NCBI RefSeq assembly: GCF_047675955.1
Contig: NC_132915.1
Coordinates: forward strand, 46,073,026-46,137,025
Reading direction: 5' to 3'
DNA length: 64,000 nucleotides
Source of the DNA: Chlorocebus sabaeus
Taxonomy: Eukaryota > Chordata > Mammalia > Primates > Cercopithecidae
The first letter of the stretch is position 1; each line of letters starts with the position of its first letter. The notes beneath the pieces were generated by a model that searched no databases, had not been told where the DNA came from, and worked only from the letters and a program-made list of their open reading frames with translations. The translations under genes were made by a program, and so were the position numbers. Shown here in pieces: positions 12,296 to 24,582 of this stretch.

Positions 12296-13027
12296 TTACA
12301 GTAAGACAGAAGTTTCTGGGCTAGAGAGATGAATTCAGTAGATGCTTCCATTGACTGGTACCTCAGCAGCGATGGCAGGCATTGCTAACCAAGTACAGAG
12401 TTTTTTCTTTTTTCTTCTGGCCCACCTCAGACTCTCAAAGCATTCATCAACCATCAGTCTAAATTCACCCATAAGATTAAATATATCTGTCATCCCAGAA
12501 TTATACCTTTTTTTAACATTCCAAATTGTTATCATTTAAAAAGCTTTTCCAGGTAAGCGCAAGGAAAACATTTAAAACATCACTGAAGTCTAAAAATAAA
12601 CCTACAAAACTGTGAAAACTTAATTCTAAAATATTCTCTTCAATCGTATTGAAAATGGTTTAAAAAAAAATCCCTAGTATACTGCAAGCACTAAGTAAAT
12701 GTAAACTAAGGAGCTCATGCATTCTCCATGATGGATTCAGCACACAAATGTTACATGCTTTCAAGGAAAACACAGTATCATATCTAAGAGATCAGCAATG
12801 AACTCTCTCAAGAAAAGTCTTATCTTTGTTCCCTTTCAAGACATCTCCCTATGTCTCAACTTCCCTTGCATTGCAGATTAATTTTTCTCAAAATAAAAGT
12901 AAATATCAAACATTGAAGAGTCATAAATCACATAAAAAGTTATTACATTTTTTCTAGAAATATAAAGCTGCTATCCCAATCACAGTAATATGTATATATA
13001 TTTAAAGATTTTTAACAATTAGTTTCA
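12296..13027. other. Unique AT-rich DNA, no gene seen
   Basis: AT-rich, with two opposed 65-codon frames at 12335-12539 that have no recognisable features. Confidence 0.4.
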
Positions 13028-13303
13028 GGCGGGTGCTGTGGCTCACGCCTGTAATCCCAGCACTGAGGCGGTTGGATCACTTGAGGGCAAGAGTTCAAGA
13101 CCAACCTGGACAACATGGTGAAACCCCATCTCTACTAAAATATAAAAATTAGTCGAACATGGTGGCAGGCGCCTGCAATCTCAGCTACTCGGGAGGCTGA
13201 GGCAAGATAATTGCTTGAATCCGGGAGGCAGAGGTTGCAGTGAGCCCAGATCATGCCTGGGCAACAGAGCAAGACTCTCTCTTAAAAAAAAAAAAAAAAA
13301 AAA
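13028..13303 (+). mobile_element. Alu, AluS type, internally deleted
   Basis: Dimeric Alu missing about 20 bases in the left arm after CCCAGCACT and part of the right arm before GCCTGGGCAAC. A tail at 13284-13303. Confidence 0.9.
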
Positions 13304-14489
13304 TTTCATCTTAATAAGATGAAGATCCAGTTTTTCACGTACTATAACTTGAACTCCTAGCTGAAGACAAAATTAACTGTTGTCTGATGTTTCTAAGAAT
13401 TTTTTTAAGAAATTACATCTTTTAAAAAATAAGAGATCCGACGATAAAGTGGGTTTACACATTTCAGATGGTAAGCTGTTTTGGTTCATTTTGTTTTGTT
13501 ATGTTTTACTAGTGCTTGAACATGATAAACAAATACAAACTACTATGAAAAATTAAAGGCTACAATATTTGCAAATGCTTTCACATCCTTTTTAGATAGT
13601 CCAAAGCCTACTGCTTTAAATACAATTAACTATAACCTGAAAGTTTAGCTTCAAGGCACATTTAGACTATATCTTCACAATATTAAAACAACTGATCAAT
13701 GAAGTCAATGTGTTTGGGGGGCAGTAGTAAGTCAAATGAGACGTTTCATGCTGCTGTACACAAAATAACCAGCTGACTGAAGCTGTGAATCAGTCATTTA
13801 ATCTTAGAAGTAAAATTCTTATGCAGTCTTAGAGAACAAGTCATTCTTACAAATTACTTGGCAATCACACATTTTAAATACGGCCTCTCAAATTGCTAGC
13901 TTTTCTTAATGACACACAAGTCATAAAATAATCTGCACAGTTTTCTTTTTATTCTAGATTCTCTCTCTAGAAACATATATGTCATCAACTAAACAAAATC
14001 TCTTTTTAAAATAAGAAAGAAAATACAACAACTTGCCGTATTTGTGCATTCCAAAGAAACTACAGGAGTGTGAGCTGGCGCAGCCAATGCTAAATGTGTT
14101 CCACATGGTTACTAGGCAGTAAGTTTTGAAAAAGGGAGAGAAAATCTGACACTTAGGGTTTCTAAATGAATACAGTGCACTACATTCACTCTCAGTTATG
14201 ATTCCAGATGCACAGTTTAATAGTGATTAAAACTTACAGAACTGCACAGAGCCTAATATCAGGATGGTTCCATGTCCTTCAACATCATATGAATATCCCA
14301 GGTCAAATATAACATGACACTAAAGGTCTGGAAGCAAAGTGGATGACCTGAAACTGTATTTTAACAGATCTCATTGACTCCTCTTTTCAATGAGTGTGGG
14401 TCAGACACAGCAGTTTGAACAGTAACAATGGCTGTTAAGGTAAAGCTTAATCCCAAACATGTAAGCATAAAACTACATTCTTCAAAAAG
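13304..14489. other. Repeat-free AT-rich DNA
   Basis: No repeat family recognised over about 1.2 kb. It adjoins the candidate 3' UTR on the minus strand and may be downstream flank or part of a longer UTR. No coding frame seen. Confidence 0.35.
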
Positions 14490-15315
14490 ATTTTAGAGTG
14501 TATTTTATTAAATCCTGAAATGCATGTCCTGGTACATTTCTATATAAATTTGATTTACAAATTCCAGTGAAAATCTGCCACAGCTGGCAGAATAAATTAC
14601 TGCAATAAATCATTATTAAATAACTGTAAATCTTTGTAATGACATAAAGCCTAACTTTTAAAAGTATGCAGAAGTGAACATTTGGTTCAAGAAAAGCACT
14701 CTTCACACAGGAAAGCAAATTACAAAACTTACCATGCCAACACTACAATGTGATTCAGTGACTAAACAGGGAAATAAAATTCACATAAATAGTACTTAAA
14801 TCTATAGTGGAGTTGTGTTCACTATTGCATCAAAACAAATTGTATGGCAAGGGGTAAACAGATTCAAGTATCAATCACACTGCCAACGGGTAAGTCTTAC
14901 ATGTACAGATGCATCCAATATTTTGTTAGACAATAAAAGTATATTCCAGGTATCAATCAGCAAGCCCAGTTTGTCCCTTCTCTGAAGCTTCATAAATATT
15001 TCTTTAAAATAATCTGTTTTTCCACCACCACCCTCTCTTCCATATAGAACACCATCCTACTTCAAAATAAACATTAAAAATGTCTATACAGAGTTCTATG
15101 CTTTTTGATGCGGAGCAGATGGGTAGTTACAGTAATCCATTACTTTAGATATCACTTGAAGTGAATCACACTGAATGTCTGTGCCTTACTGAGTGCTCCA
15201 AAGCCTCCATATGTCAAAGTGCAGACACTTAGTACTTGTGTCACAACCAACGGGGTCCATCGCTCCAGCCCAGACGGGCTCCAGCAAAGCGAGAGGCCTC
15301 AGAGTGCCCACTTAC
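14490..15315 (-). other. Candidate 3' UTR on the minus strand
   Basis: Repeat-free 0.8-kb block immediately downstream, on the minus strand, of a candidate exon. A minus-strand AATAAA lies at about 14506-14511, followed by T/G-rich sequence, as expected at a cleavage site. The part near 15250-15310 has several CpGs that have escaped decay, unlike the surroundings. All of this is circumstantial, and I do not recognise the gene. Confidence 0.22.
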
Positions 15316-15380
15316 AGCCTGTGATTGCTGCCCCTGCCTCTCAGGAAGGGTAAATTATTAACCGACACTCTCAGAACTGT
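15316..15380 (-). CDS. Candidate internal or terminal exon, gene unidentified
   Basis: On the minus strand a branch-point-like TTCTAAT is followed by a T-rich tract and TTTTAG (acceptor ending at 15381). Then come 65 bases open in one frame, then GCT/GTAAGT, a near-consensus donor at 15310-15315. The frame encodes about 21 residues starting TVLRVSVNN. If not spliced it meets TAA at once, which would make this a terminal exon. I do not recognise the peptide. Short splice-flanked stretches arise by chance in introns, so this is a prompt for checking against transcripts and not a firm gene call. Confidence 0.2.
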
Positions 15381-15824
15381 CTAAAATAAACTCATTAGAA
15401 CTGTTAGTCTACAGAATATGTCACACTGCCAGTTGGTAAAATCTTTGTCCAAGGTATCACTGCCTACTATTGTTTGTATTTATCTTCAGCTCACAGTCAG
15501 TCATCATAAATCAAATGTCCCTGAGTGCCATTTCTACCTGTTTTCCTACTTGCCAAACCCCAGTTCCCTAAAGTATCTCTGGATAAGAACCTTTGCCTCC
15601 TACGCCAAGTGCAGAATTTATCAGTACACGAGTCTGATTCAGGAACGCTGCCCTCAACCCAACAAACTTGCAAACTGAGCTGTCCGATATAATAAAGAGC
15701 AAAGGTCATTGCTATTTTAATCCAGATCAAAATGTTTTTGTAAATACAAATGGGAGGGTCTTTCCCCCACACCATATTTCATTTTCCAATTATAGGTTCA
15801 GTTATAGGTTCAAATAGCCACCTC
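15381..15824. other. Unique DNA, no gene seen
   Basis: Opposed frames of 86 and 92 codons at 15418-15775 show no recognisable domain. A 12-bp direct repeat (ATAGGTTCAGTT, then ATAGGTTCAAAT) lies at about 15792-15815, just before the next Alu. Confidence 0.35.
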
Positions 15825-16140
15825 TTTTTTTTTTTTTTTTTTTTCCTCTTTTCTTTTTGAGACAGAGTCTCGCTCTGTCACCCAGGCTATAGTGCAGTGG
15901 TACGATCTCGACTCACTGCAAGCTCCACCTCCCAGGTTCAAGTGATTCTCCTGCCTCAGACTCCTGAGTAGCTGGGATTACAGGCACCCACCACCATGCC
16001 CAGCCAATTTTTGTAATTTTAGTAGAGGCGGGCTTTCACCATCTTGGCCAGGCTGCTCTCAAACTCCTCACCTCAGTTGATCTGCCCACTTCAGCCTCCC
16101 AAAGTGCTGGGATTACAGGTGTGAGCCACCGTGCCCGGCC
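15825..16140 (-). mobile_element. Alu, AluS type, minus strand
   Basis: Antisense Alu with a T run from 15825, ending at GTGCCCGGCC (16140). Left-arm text matches AluS. Confidence 0.93.
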
Positions 16141-16969
16141 CCAGCCATCTTGTTTTCAATATGCAGCAACTGATACATTAAGATAATTATTAAATGCATC
16201 CACCCAGGAAGCACTTGAGGGCCACAGTAAGGTATTTCTTCCCAACAAGATACTTCCCCCTTCACCTCCACTTCCAATCTACACAAAGCCATTCTCCGCA
16301 TATTGCCCACTCTCATGGGAGAGCAAAGCATCTGTTCTATGGCCTCAAAACCTGACACATTCCACACCAAATAAATACAACAGAAAAAGGATATCTGACT
16401 CTGTAAAAAGGTATAAACATCTAGAAGTTATGTGTAGAAACAACTGAAAATATTTCCAAATAAGCAACAGTTCAAAAAAAGAGAGCCAGACAGCATGAGA
16501 GGTGACATGGCCTCAAAAGGAGGGAGGCAGAAGCACACAGGGGTGCAGGAAAACAGTCCACAGGAGACTCAGGGGACTGAAGAGAATGCATAATCGGTGA
16601 ACAAAAGGAAAGGAGGCTGTGGGGGGAAACCACCTCAGAACATACCCTATTGACAGAAAAGGGCAGGAGTCTAGATTACAAGAGTAGGTGACATAAAATT
16701 TTAGCTACATTATCCAGGAAAAGTAGTCAAAAGATGAAAACGTCAACCATTGCTGTGCTTAACCATTAGGGTAATATCCCTATGCTAACTATGTGATTAT
16801 ATGACAAAAAGGGATGACCCCCTCCTTTCTTCTCCATCCCACCGTTCCATGTCCCTAAGCTACCCAGTCCATTCCCAGGGTTCAGTACCACCTGTTGATG
16901 GCTAATAAATTTCGATATTCGGCCTAGATCTCCCTTCTCCACTATGAATGCACTCCTATCATTTCCGGG
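16141..16969. other. Unique DNA, no gene seen
   Basis: No repeat recognised with confidence. An 85-codon minus-strand frame at 16113-16370 starts upstream and runs into the Alu edge, so it is not a gene. Confidence 0.4.
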
Positions 16970-17930
16970 GCAGTGTCTAATAGAAACTTCAAACTTGACA
17001 TCTTCTCAAGTGTCTGTCTTATTACTCCTCAAATCTGCTCCTCCTCCAGGGCTGCCCACCTCAGTAAATGGCACCATCTGCTATTGAGGGCTTGGAGAAT
17101 GATTTTCTCCATTTATAAAAGACCATTTTATCCTTCTCCGCTTTTCTTAGGAGTGTTTCCTTGGAGACATCGTGAATCTGAGTCCTTACTCTAACCTTTG
17201 GAACAGAGATAAATCTCTCTAAGGATTAAATTCAGTCTCCAGTTTTTAAAATGTAGAGATAAGTCCAAGTCATGTGCCAAACCAACTCTAGATATGTAAA
17301 AAACAAACCTCTGGGATTAGTTCCAGTGTCTCTCATGAGATGTACAGAAGACTATCACAAGGGACAACCCTTTCTTTGTCTCTCAAAGGGATGAGAAGTT
17401 ATTAAGAATATACTTTCTTCTGCTGTTCTGTATTAACTGTGATTTTGTCCCTAACTTCATAGCCACTTTTGAGATATGTTATATACCTGCAAAATCTTTT
17501 TATGCCTACTCAATAATAAATTATATTCTCTCTCTCTTCACTGTGGATAGTAAGTATTTTTTGTTGACATGATTATTTTATTTCCCCAACTACCTCTCCC
17601 TGCCCCTCTGACCCCCACATGCAGTCAATCTCCAAATCTTTCTAGTTTATCTCCTAAGTATCTCTGGATCTATCCTCCATTCCTCTCTCAATTACTCTGG
17701 TACGGACTATCATATTTTGACAGTTGAAACAGTCTCCCACCTCAGCTTCTTGGAGTCACATTTTTCTCCCTTCCAATACATTCTTCAAATTGCAGCTGAG
17801 TTTCCAAAATCATTTAAGAGGACCCTGTTAAGATTTGATCTCTGCCAACCTAACCATCTTATCAGCTTCTCACAGTGATCACAGATTTTCTCTCTGCTCC
17901 AGTCATTCTTTCTTTGCTTTAAAGCTTTTT
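16970..17930 (+). repeat. Pyrimidine-rich ancient repeat, family uncertain
   Basis: Segments at 16970-17100 and 17580-17930 resemble a widespread old mammalian repeat: CTGCTCCTCCTCCAGGGCTG, AGTAAATGGCACCATCTGCT and TCTCTGCTCCAGTCATTCTT. I cannot decide between L1M-type and other families. Intervening bases show nothing recognisable. Confidence 0.35.
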
Positions 17931-17989
17931 TTTTCCTTATTCCTGAACCTCTCCCTTGCCTTCAGAGATGGTTTCTTAAACTAGACCTA

Positions 17990-18291
17990 GGTCGGGCGTG
18001 GTGGCTCATGCCTGTAATCCCAGCACTTTGGGAGGCTGAGGAGGGGAAATCACAAGGTCAGGAGATCGAAACCATCCTGGCTAACACAGTGAAACTCCGT
18101 CTCTACTAAAAATACAAAAAAAAAAATTAGCCGGGCATGGTGGCGGGTGCCTGTAGTCCCAGCTACTCGGGAGGCTGAGGCAGGAGAATGGCGTAAACCA
18201 AGAAGGCGGAGCTTGCAGTGAACCAAGATCACACTACTGCACTCCAGCCTGGGCAACAGAGTGACTCCATCTCAAAAAAAAAAAAAAAAAT
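17990..18291 (+). mobile_element. Alu, AluY type
   Basis: Full-length Alu with the AluY left-arm signature (AGGTCAGGAGATCGAAACCA and CTAACACAGTGAAACTCC). A tail at about 18275-18291. Confidence 0.92.
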
Positions 18292-18309
18292 ACCTAGACC
18301 AAAGAAGGT

Positions 18310-18475
18310 AATTATCTATTCCTAAAGCACCCTGTACTACTTCCCAACACCTGTAATTATTTAATTTCTATCTTCCTTATGGGTCAATAAGCACCATGAT
18401 GGTAGAGTTCTTTGAACCTATATCCCCAGTGCCTAGTACAGACTCAATAAATACTTCTGATTGAATGTTCCAACA
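18310..18475 (+). repeat. L2 3'-end fragment
   Basis: Good L2 pattern: AAAGCACCCTGTACTACTTC, then AGCACCATGATGGTAGAG, then CCCCAGTGCCTAGTACAGAC and CTCAATAAATACTTCTGATT. Confidence 0.7.
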
Positions 18476-19603
18476 TACTAGCCATGAAAGTAGACAAGCA
18501 TCTTAAAAGCTATTTAAAAGCATGTAGAATTACCTAATTTATTATACATATTTACCATCATCTTAAATCTCTTGCTATATGGTACAACATCTTGAATCCT
18601 GTCATTTTCTAACTAAATAGGAAACGATTATCTGAAGAATCAGAATTCCCCATCACCACTGCTTTCTGGCTACCACCAGTGTCCAGCTTATCAAGACAGA
18701 GATGAACTCACTCATGCCCTGGCGCTTGAGTCCAATAAACCCTTGAGCAATTCCTCAACAACTGTCGAATATGACAAATAGAAATGTGAGAAATATCTGT
18801 CAAAAGCTTGGAGATATTTCTTAGGACCTAACACAATTACATTCCTACATTTCCTTTAAGCCCCTTTCTCAAAACTCCATTGTTAACAACATCATTAACA
18901 ATGGATCACAAACAATTTTACTGTTTCCAACAATTAATGACTGCCTACTATATCCCTGGTACAATGGTAGCAAAGCAACCCTTGATTAAGGGAAAAAAAA
19001 AAAAAAAAAAAAGCATACTTGCAAGGTCGCATCAAGTTCATTCTGTTATTTAAAAGCAAAATTAATTGTAACAATCCATTATAATGAAGTCTTATAAATT
19101 ACAATTTCATATGCAACCAAACAGCTTTTTGCTCCTTTATAGTAGTTAGAGAGTTTGGTGATAACTTTATTCAACAAATCATGAACACAAAGCAAGGTAC
19201 GTTTTCTATGTCTACCCTAAAATATTACCACTAATTTAGCGGCTAAAAACACAAAGTTCTTATCTTACAGTTATATTGGTCAGAAGCCTGACAGATCCTA
19301 CTGGACTAAAATCAAGGTGTCAGCAGTGCTGCCATCCATTTAAGAGGCTCAAAAAGAGAATCTGCTTCCTTGTATTTAATAGCTTCTATCCGCCACCAGC
19401 ATTCCTTAGCTTAGGGCCCAGCTGCTCCATCTTCAAAGCCAGCAATGTTGGAGCTCTCTTACCATTCTTTCGTGGTCATCTCTCTCTGACCACAGCCGGG
19501 AAAAGTTCTCAGCTTTTAATGATTCATGTGATTGGACTGGGTCCACCTAGAAAATCCAGGATTATCTCCCTCATCTCAAGGTCCTTAACATTAGCCACAT
19601 TTG
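18476..19603. other. Unique AT-rich DNA, no gene seen
   Basis: Includes an isolated A run of about 21 at 18992-19012 with no SINE body upstream. The 118-codon frame at 19276-19632 runs into the next Alu and shows no domain. Confidence 0.4.
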
Positions 19604-19908
19604 CAAAGTCCCTTTTCTTTTCTTTTTTTTGAGATGGAGTTTCACTCTGTCGCTCAGGCTGGAGTGCAGTGGTGCCATCTTGACTCACTGTAACCTCTGC
19701 CTCCCAGATTCTCCTGCCTCAGCTTCCCGAGTAGCTGGGACCAGGCGCACACCACCACACCCGGCTAATTTTTTTATTTGTAGTAGAGACAGGGTTTCAC
19801 CATATCGACCAGGCAGTTCTCAAACTCCTGACCTCATGATCTGCCCACCTTGGCCTCCCAAAGTGCTGGGATTACAGGCATTAGCCACCGCACCCAGCCC
19901 AAAGTCCC
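19604..19908 (-). mobile_element. Alu, AluY/Sc type, minus strand, with TSD
   Basis: Antisense Alu body about 19613-19899. The direct repeat CAAAGTCCC at 19604-19612 and 19900-19908 flanks it; the copies differ in the next base (T versus A). It has a deletion in the right arm near 19708. Confidence 0.9.
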
Positions 19909-21936
19909 ATTTCTTATGTAAGATATATATTCACAAGTTCTTAAAAGCTGGACATGCTTGGGTGGCCATTATTCTACTGACCGTACAAGATATACAAAAA
20001 TTTTAGGTTAGCATTCTTACACTGAGAATTAATAGCATTTCTAATTATACAGTATTTAAAATCTGCCAATTTAATATAAGGCTAAGGTACAACATATCCA
20101 TCAATCTTATCATCACAATCAAAAACCTTTGAAGAATCAACTGGTTTTATTTATACTCACAGATGTAAAATTAAATCAACCTTTTAAAAAATATTATTTA
20201 AATTCTGTTTCATTTGAATGGGAAAAGTATTCTACGGTCAAAGTTCATGTTTCTGTTATAAACACAGATTCCTAAGGAAATTTGTTCTGATTTTACCAGT
20301 GACAAATTCCAGGAAACTAATTCATTTAAAGTGGGCTATAACACTTAACCTCATGGTTATCATTTTCAGTTCACACCAAAAAGCAACATAGAGAAATGGA
20401 TTACAAGTTATTACTCCAACAGCTGGCTATAATCTCACACTTCTATAGTAAGAAAGATATGATTTTACACAAAAATCTAAGCAATTGGAATTGAGGCTTA
20501 TTTCATTAATTGCTTTTACTATTTTTGTACTTTGTTATGATAAGGGTCTTTTTCCACAGAACTCAAGGACCACAAATTAATTTTGTTTTATTCAAGAACA
20601 GTATGTTTTCGGTATAGATATTAGAAAGGACTTTAATGGAAAGTATAGTAATTTTTAAGACTTCAGGAGGAGAAAAACCACCAAATATATTTTCCTTAAT
20701 TTTTTACTCTGAAATCTTACCACCTTGATAGAATATAAGTTTATAAACTGAAATGGAAATTATCAGTATCTATATGAATCAGTGTTAAATCCCTCAAAAT
20801 ACATAGGAAGAAAAAAGGAATACTAAACATAGCTTGAAAACAAATCAAGAGAACAATCATTCTTAACCATGCCATTTATATATAATTCTGTTTTATTGGT
20901 ATCTATTTTAAATCTGTGAAGGCATTCTACAATCACAATTGAAGGTAGACATCACATAAATATCATAGAATAGCTCAATTTCTGGGGACAGAAACTCTTA
21001 TGGGCTAAGTATTCTCTGAACTTTCTTTGCAGTGAGAATGTATAAGAAATATCTATAATGATACTTCCATGGGGGAAGGCAGGGCAGGAGAGGGCCCTAT
21101 TAAAGACCATCTAAGTATACCACCACCAAGTACTCAGCTTCATTTTAAAACTAAGCCAAAAAGACAAATTCAATGTAACCTCCTCAAGGTGAGTAGTATT
21201 TTTCAAAATGTCACTGCTGTTCAGCAACTCTCAGAAAAATGTATTCACACTATTGGGTGGAATATAAATAGCGAAGTCATTTAATAATTTGTACATCCAC
21301 ATATTGGGTCTAAATCATGCATTTTCAATAGGGGTGAAAAAATTTAGGTATTACAATGGTTTATGGTCCTTTAAAGTTCAACCCTACCAGACAAAATCTT
21401 ATTCTTAGGATGTAATGAGGGCCTGGCGGGGAGGAGGTTAGATAAAATGCCTAAAAAGGCTCCTTATGCCCTGATAGTGAAAAAAGGGTCCAATCCAGGA
21501 TAAATCCAAGTCTGGTTAGCAACTACAGGGATATGAATATCAGGAGATCCCCAGCAGTCTGCTTTAAGTCCATCTACTCCTACAGCCAACACCTCCACCA
21601 GTTCTAAGGCATCTCTAAGGATAACCCAGTTGGACCATGTAAGAAATCAACAAAAATCATCACAGTCCATTGAGTCATTTGTGAACTCACCAAAGGTGTA
21701 TCTAACCACAGAGAAGGTGGCGAGGGAAATTAATTTAAATTGTGTTTGAATTCTAATGAACAGAAAACAAAGTTGCTGACAGGAAATGTGGGGAGGAGAG
21801 GGAAGCAGGGGAAAAAATAATGAGCGCTACAGCATTTCTTTAAAAAAAGAAAGAAAGAAAAAAGAAAAGAAAGAAAAGTAGGTAACACTGAACCAAGAAG
21901 TTCTGTTATCCCTTATCCCCACTTAAGAATTTTCAG
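19909..21936. other. Unique AT-rich DNA, no gene seen
   Basis: About 2 kb without a recognised repeat, rich in A/T. A GAAA-type simple repeat lies at 21842-21879, just before the next Alu. The only frames are under 75 codons and featureless. Confidence 0.4.
21842..21879. repeat. (GAAA)n-like simple repeat
   Basis: Irregular AAAG/GAAA units over about 38 bp, not attached to a SINE tail on its 5' side. Confidence 0.75.
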
Positions 21937-22054
21937 GGCCAGGTGCAGTGGCTCACACCTATCATCCCAGCTCTCTGGGAGGCTAAGGCAGGAGGACTGC
22001 TTGAGCCCAGGAGTTCAAGACCAGCCTGGAAAACACAGAGAGGCCCCGTCTCTA

Positions 22055-22087
<33 letters not shown>

Positions 22088-22256
22088 CAAAAATTAGCTG
22101 GGAGTGGTGGCACATGCCTGTGGTCCCAGCTACTTGGGAGGCTAAGGCAGGAAGCTCATTTGAGCCTGGGAGGTTAAGGTTGCAGTGAGCCATGATTGTG
22201 CCACTGCACTCCAGGCTGGGAGACAAAGTAAGACCCTGTTTCAAAAAAAAAAAAAA
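21937..22256 (+). mobile_element. Alu, AluJ type, with an expanded internal A tract
   Basis: AluJ diagnostics (ACTGCTTGAGCCCAGGAGTT). The usual short A run after CGTCTCTAC in the left arm has grown to about 31 As at 22056-22086, an internal homopolymer expansion. The terminal A tail is at about 22243-22256. Confidence 0.92.
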
Positions 22257-23834
22257 GAAAGTTTTCACATGTGGGTATGAAAAGATGAAGAAAAAATATT
22301 TCCGGTATAGAGGTAAGCAATAGTTGGCTGCAATTTCAGAGGTAATTCCATTTGTTTTACTCTTGATGCTGAAAAATTAATATTATGACTATAGCAACCA
22401 TATGCTCTGATTTTCCACAACAATCCCAATTTCATATAATTGTATTCTTCCTCTTCAAGAAACTGATGCTAAAATACAAAACCATGATATAATCTAAGAT
22501 TTTCCAAACAAACAAATCAATACCAGAAAATCCATTGTTAAGACTCTTATGCTTTTGAGGGAGAGGGAGTCGGAAAAGGAAACCACTCTATTTAATTTAT
22601 AAAGCAACATACTTGTAAGTTCAGGATTCTAGTTATGGAAGTTGGAAAACCAAATAATAAATGATGGATGTCTTTACCAATCTATATTTATTTATGGCTT
22701 AATTATTCAGTACTCATAATTATGCCAGGGCTCCCTTAAATAATATTTTTGATGAACAGAAATAACTCACATTTCAGACCATGACACTCAACTGTCTTAC
22801 GTTCCACCTAACTACAAAGGCCCATGTTTGAGGAATTAGTGCTCTGTAGCTGACAAAATTGAAAATGCTACCAAGTTACATGTAAATGGTGCAGGAGCGT
22901 AATCAATCCATAAATAAGGCAATAGAAGTAAAATTTATCATGGTACTCAAAGTATCAAAAATTAAAAAGAATGAACATGGCAAGTAGCAAAACCTTTTAG
23001 CCAAGAACAACCAACAGAGTTGCCAACATCAGTTTCAGAATGTTAAGATAAAGGACAGGGTAGGTTAATTTAGAATAGTGATATTTGTGAGATGAAAAGA
23101 ACCCATGCTCCAGGAAGCAAACTCTTCACTCTGGAAGGTGAGGGTTGATCCTCTATGTTTTCATGGACATCATCAAGTTGATGCCATCCAAGGCCATATG
23201 GAAGTACATCACCTTCTGGAATTTTATATGAGGTGTGAAGGAGGAAGTATTTGAGACGAAATGCCAGAAGGGGCGGATATAGGAAATACAATCATCTTGT
23301 ACAAAATGCCTTTGAACACTATCCAAAGACATCCAGAGATCTTTACCCACCCTATCCCAAAATGTTTTTCTCTTTCCTAGTAAAATGATATTTCAAAAAA
23401 ACAAAGAAAATGGAAGTTGCAAGTGGGAATGAATCAAAGCCCACAATCCACTTCAAAACCCCTGCATGTGTACATTACAGAAAGAGGAGATGAGTATCCA
23501 GAGAGGCACCAATGGATTTCCCACTTTTGGAAACCCAACACCAACAGCAGCTCCCAGGAAAATAACACGAAGTAGCCTACAGTTACCCCATTTGTCTCCT
23601 CAATTTTCTATTTTCATTTTTGTGCTCCTGGTTTTGCTATTTGCTCTCCAAAGTAACAGAGACAACGAGGAACAGAGTCTGGCTTCAAGAGGAAAGAGAA
23701 AGATAACCTGACCGCTTAAGGTCCTCTGCCAACTTCTGAATTCCATAGAACATATTCTGAGGTGACTGTTTAGCATTAAAAAGTACCCCCTTTGTATATA
23801 GCACTGTAATAAAATAACAGTAATGATAACAATA
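22257..23834. other. Unique DNA, no gene assigned
   Basis: No repeat recognised. Two overlapping minus-strand frames at 23070-23350 (65-73 codons) and opposed frames at 23466-23851 have ordinary composition and no motif I recognise. They could be chance frames or a very decayed retrocopy. Confidence 0.35.
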
Positions 23835-24020
23835 ATGAAGAGGCCTTGCATCTAGTGCCTTATACTTTACTTAAAGTGCTTTAATGACTTTAATGGATTG
23901 AAGCATCCCTATGAGATCAAAGGCAGATACTATCATTTCCAGTGTACATAATAGAAAATCAAGGAAGAAAGGTTAAGTGACTTGACCAAGCCTTACTCAT
24001 CAATACAGTGATGTTCTGAT
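23835..24020 (-). repeat. MIR SINE, antisense
   Basis: Degenerate reverse-complement MIR: 'aagtgctttaatgacttta', CATCCCTATGAGATCAAAGG, and AAAGGTTAAGTGACTTGACC. Confidence 0.65.
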
Positions 24021-24261
24021 CATAGTTAAGGGGCTGGTAGTCCCTGTGCTGCTTAGATGGTCACTCAGCTCAACCTGTAGTCGAACCCACAACAGCTCTC
24101 TAGCTGAGAGGTTATGGTGACAGGGCTTTAGAAAAAGATCCATTTAAACTGTTAGCAAAGGGCTCCAGAGAATGTCAGAAGACAAACTGATTTTTATAGA
24201 GAGCAATTCCGTTCCCTTCCATTTTTGTGGTCCATACCCCCACAAAATAGTACAATGCAAA

Positions 24262-24582
24262 ATCACCTTCGGGTCAGGCATGGTGGCTTATGTGTATATG
24301 CCCAGTATTTTTGGAGGCCAAGACAGGAGTATTGCCTGAGCCCAGGAGTTCAAGACCAACCTAGGAAACATGACAAAACCCCATCTTTACAAAAAATCAA
24401 AAAGTTAGCTGGTCATAGTGGCATGCACCTGTGGTCCCAGCTACATGGGAAGCTGAGGCAGGAGGATCACTTTAGCCCAGGAGGATGAGGCTGCAGTCAG
24501 CTGTGTTCGTACCACTATACTCCAGCCTGAGTGACAGAGTGAGACCCTGTCTCAAAAAAACAAAAAAACCATCATCACCTTC
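24262..24582 (+). mobile_element. Alu, AluJ type, with TSD
   Basis: Alu body 24271-24566 with AluJ diagnostics (TTGCCTGAGCCCAGGAGTTC). The direct repeat ATCACCTTC at 24262-24270 and 24574-24582 survives despite the element's divergence. Confidence 0.9.

Noticed and set aside
19276..19632. 118-codon plus-strand frame
   Set aside because: No motif, runs into an antisense Alu, and there is no supporting splice or promoter signal.
23070..23350. Minus-strand frames that look like a conserved protein fragment
   Set aside because: Two overlapping frames of similar quality and no match to a family I know; left unassigned.
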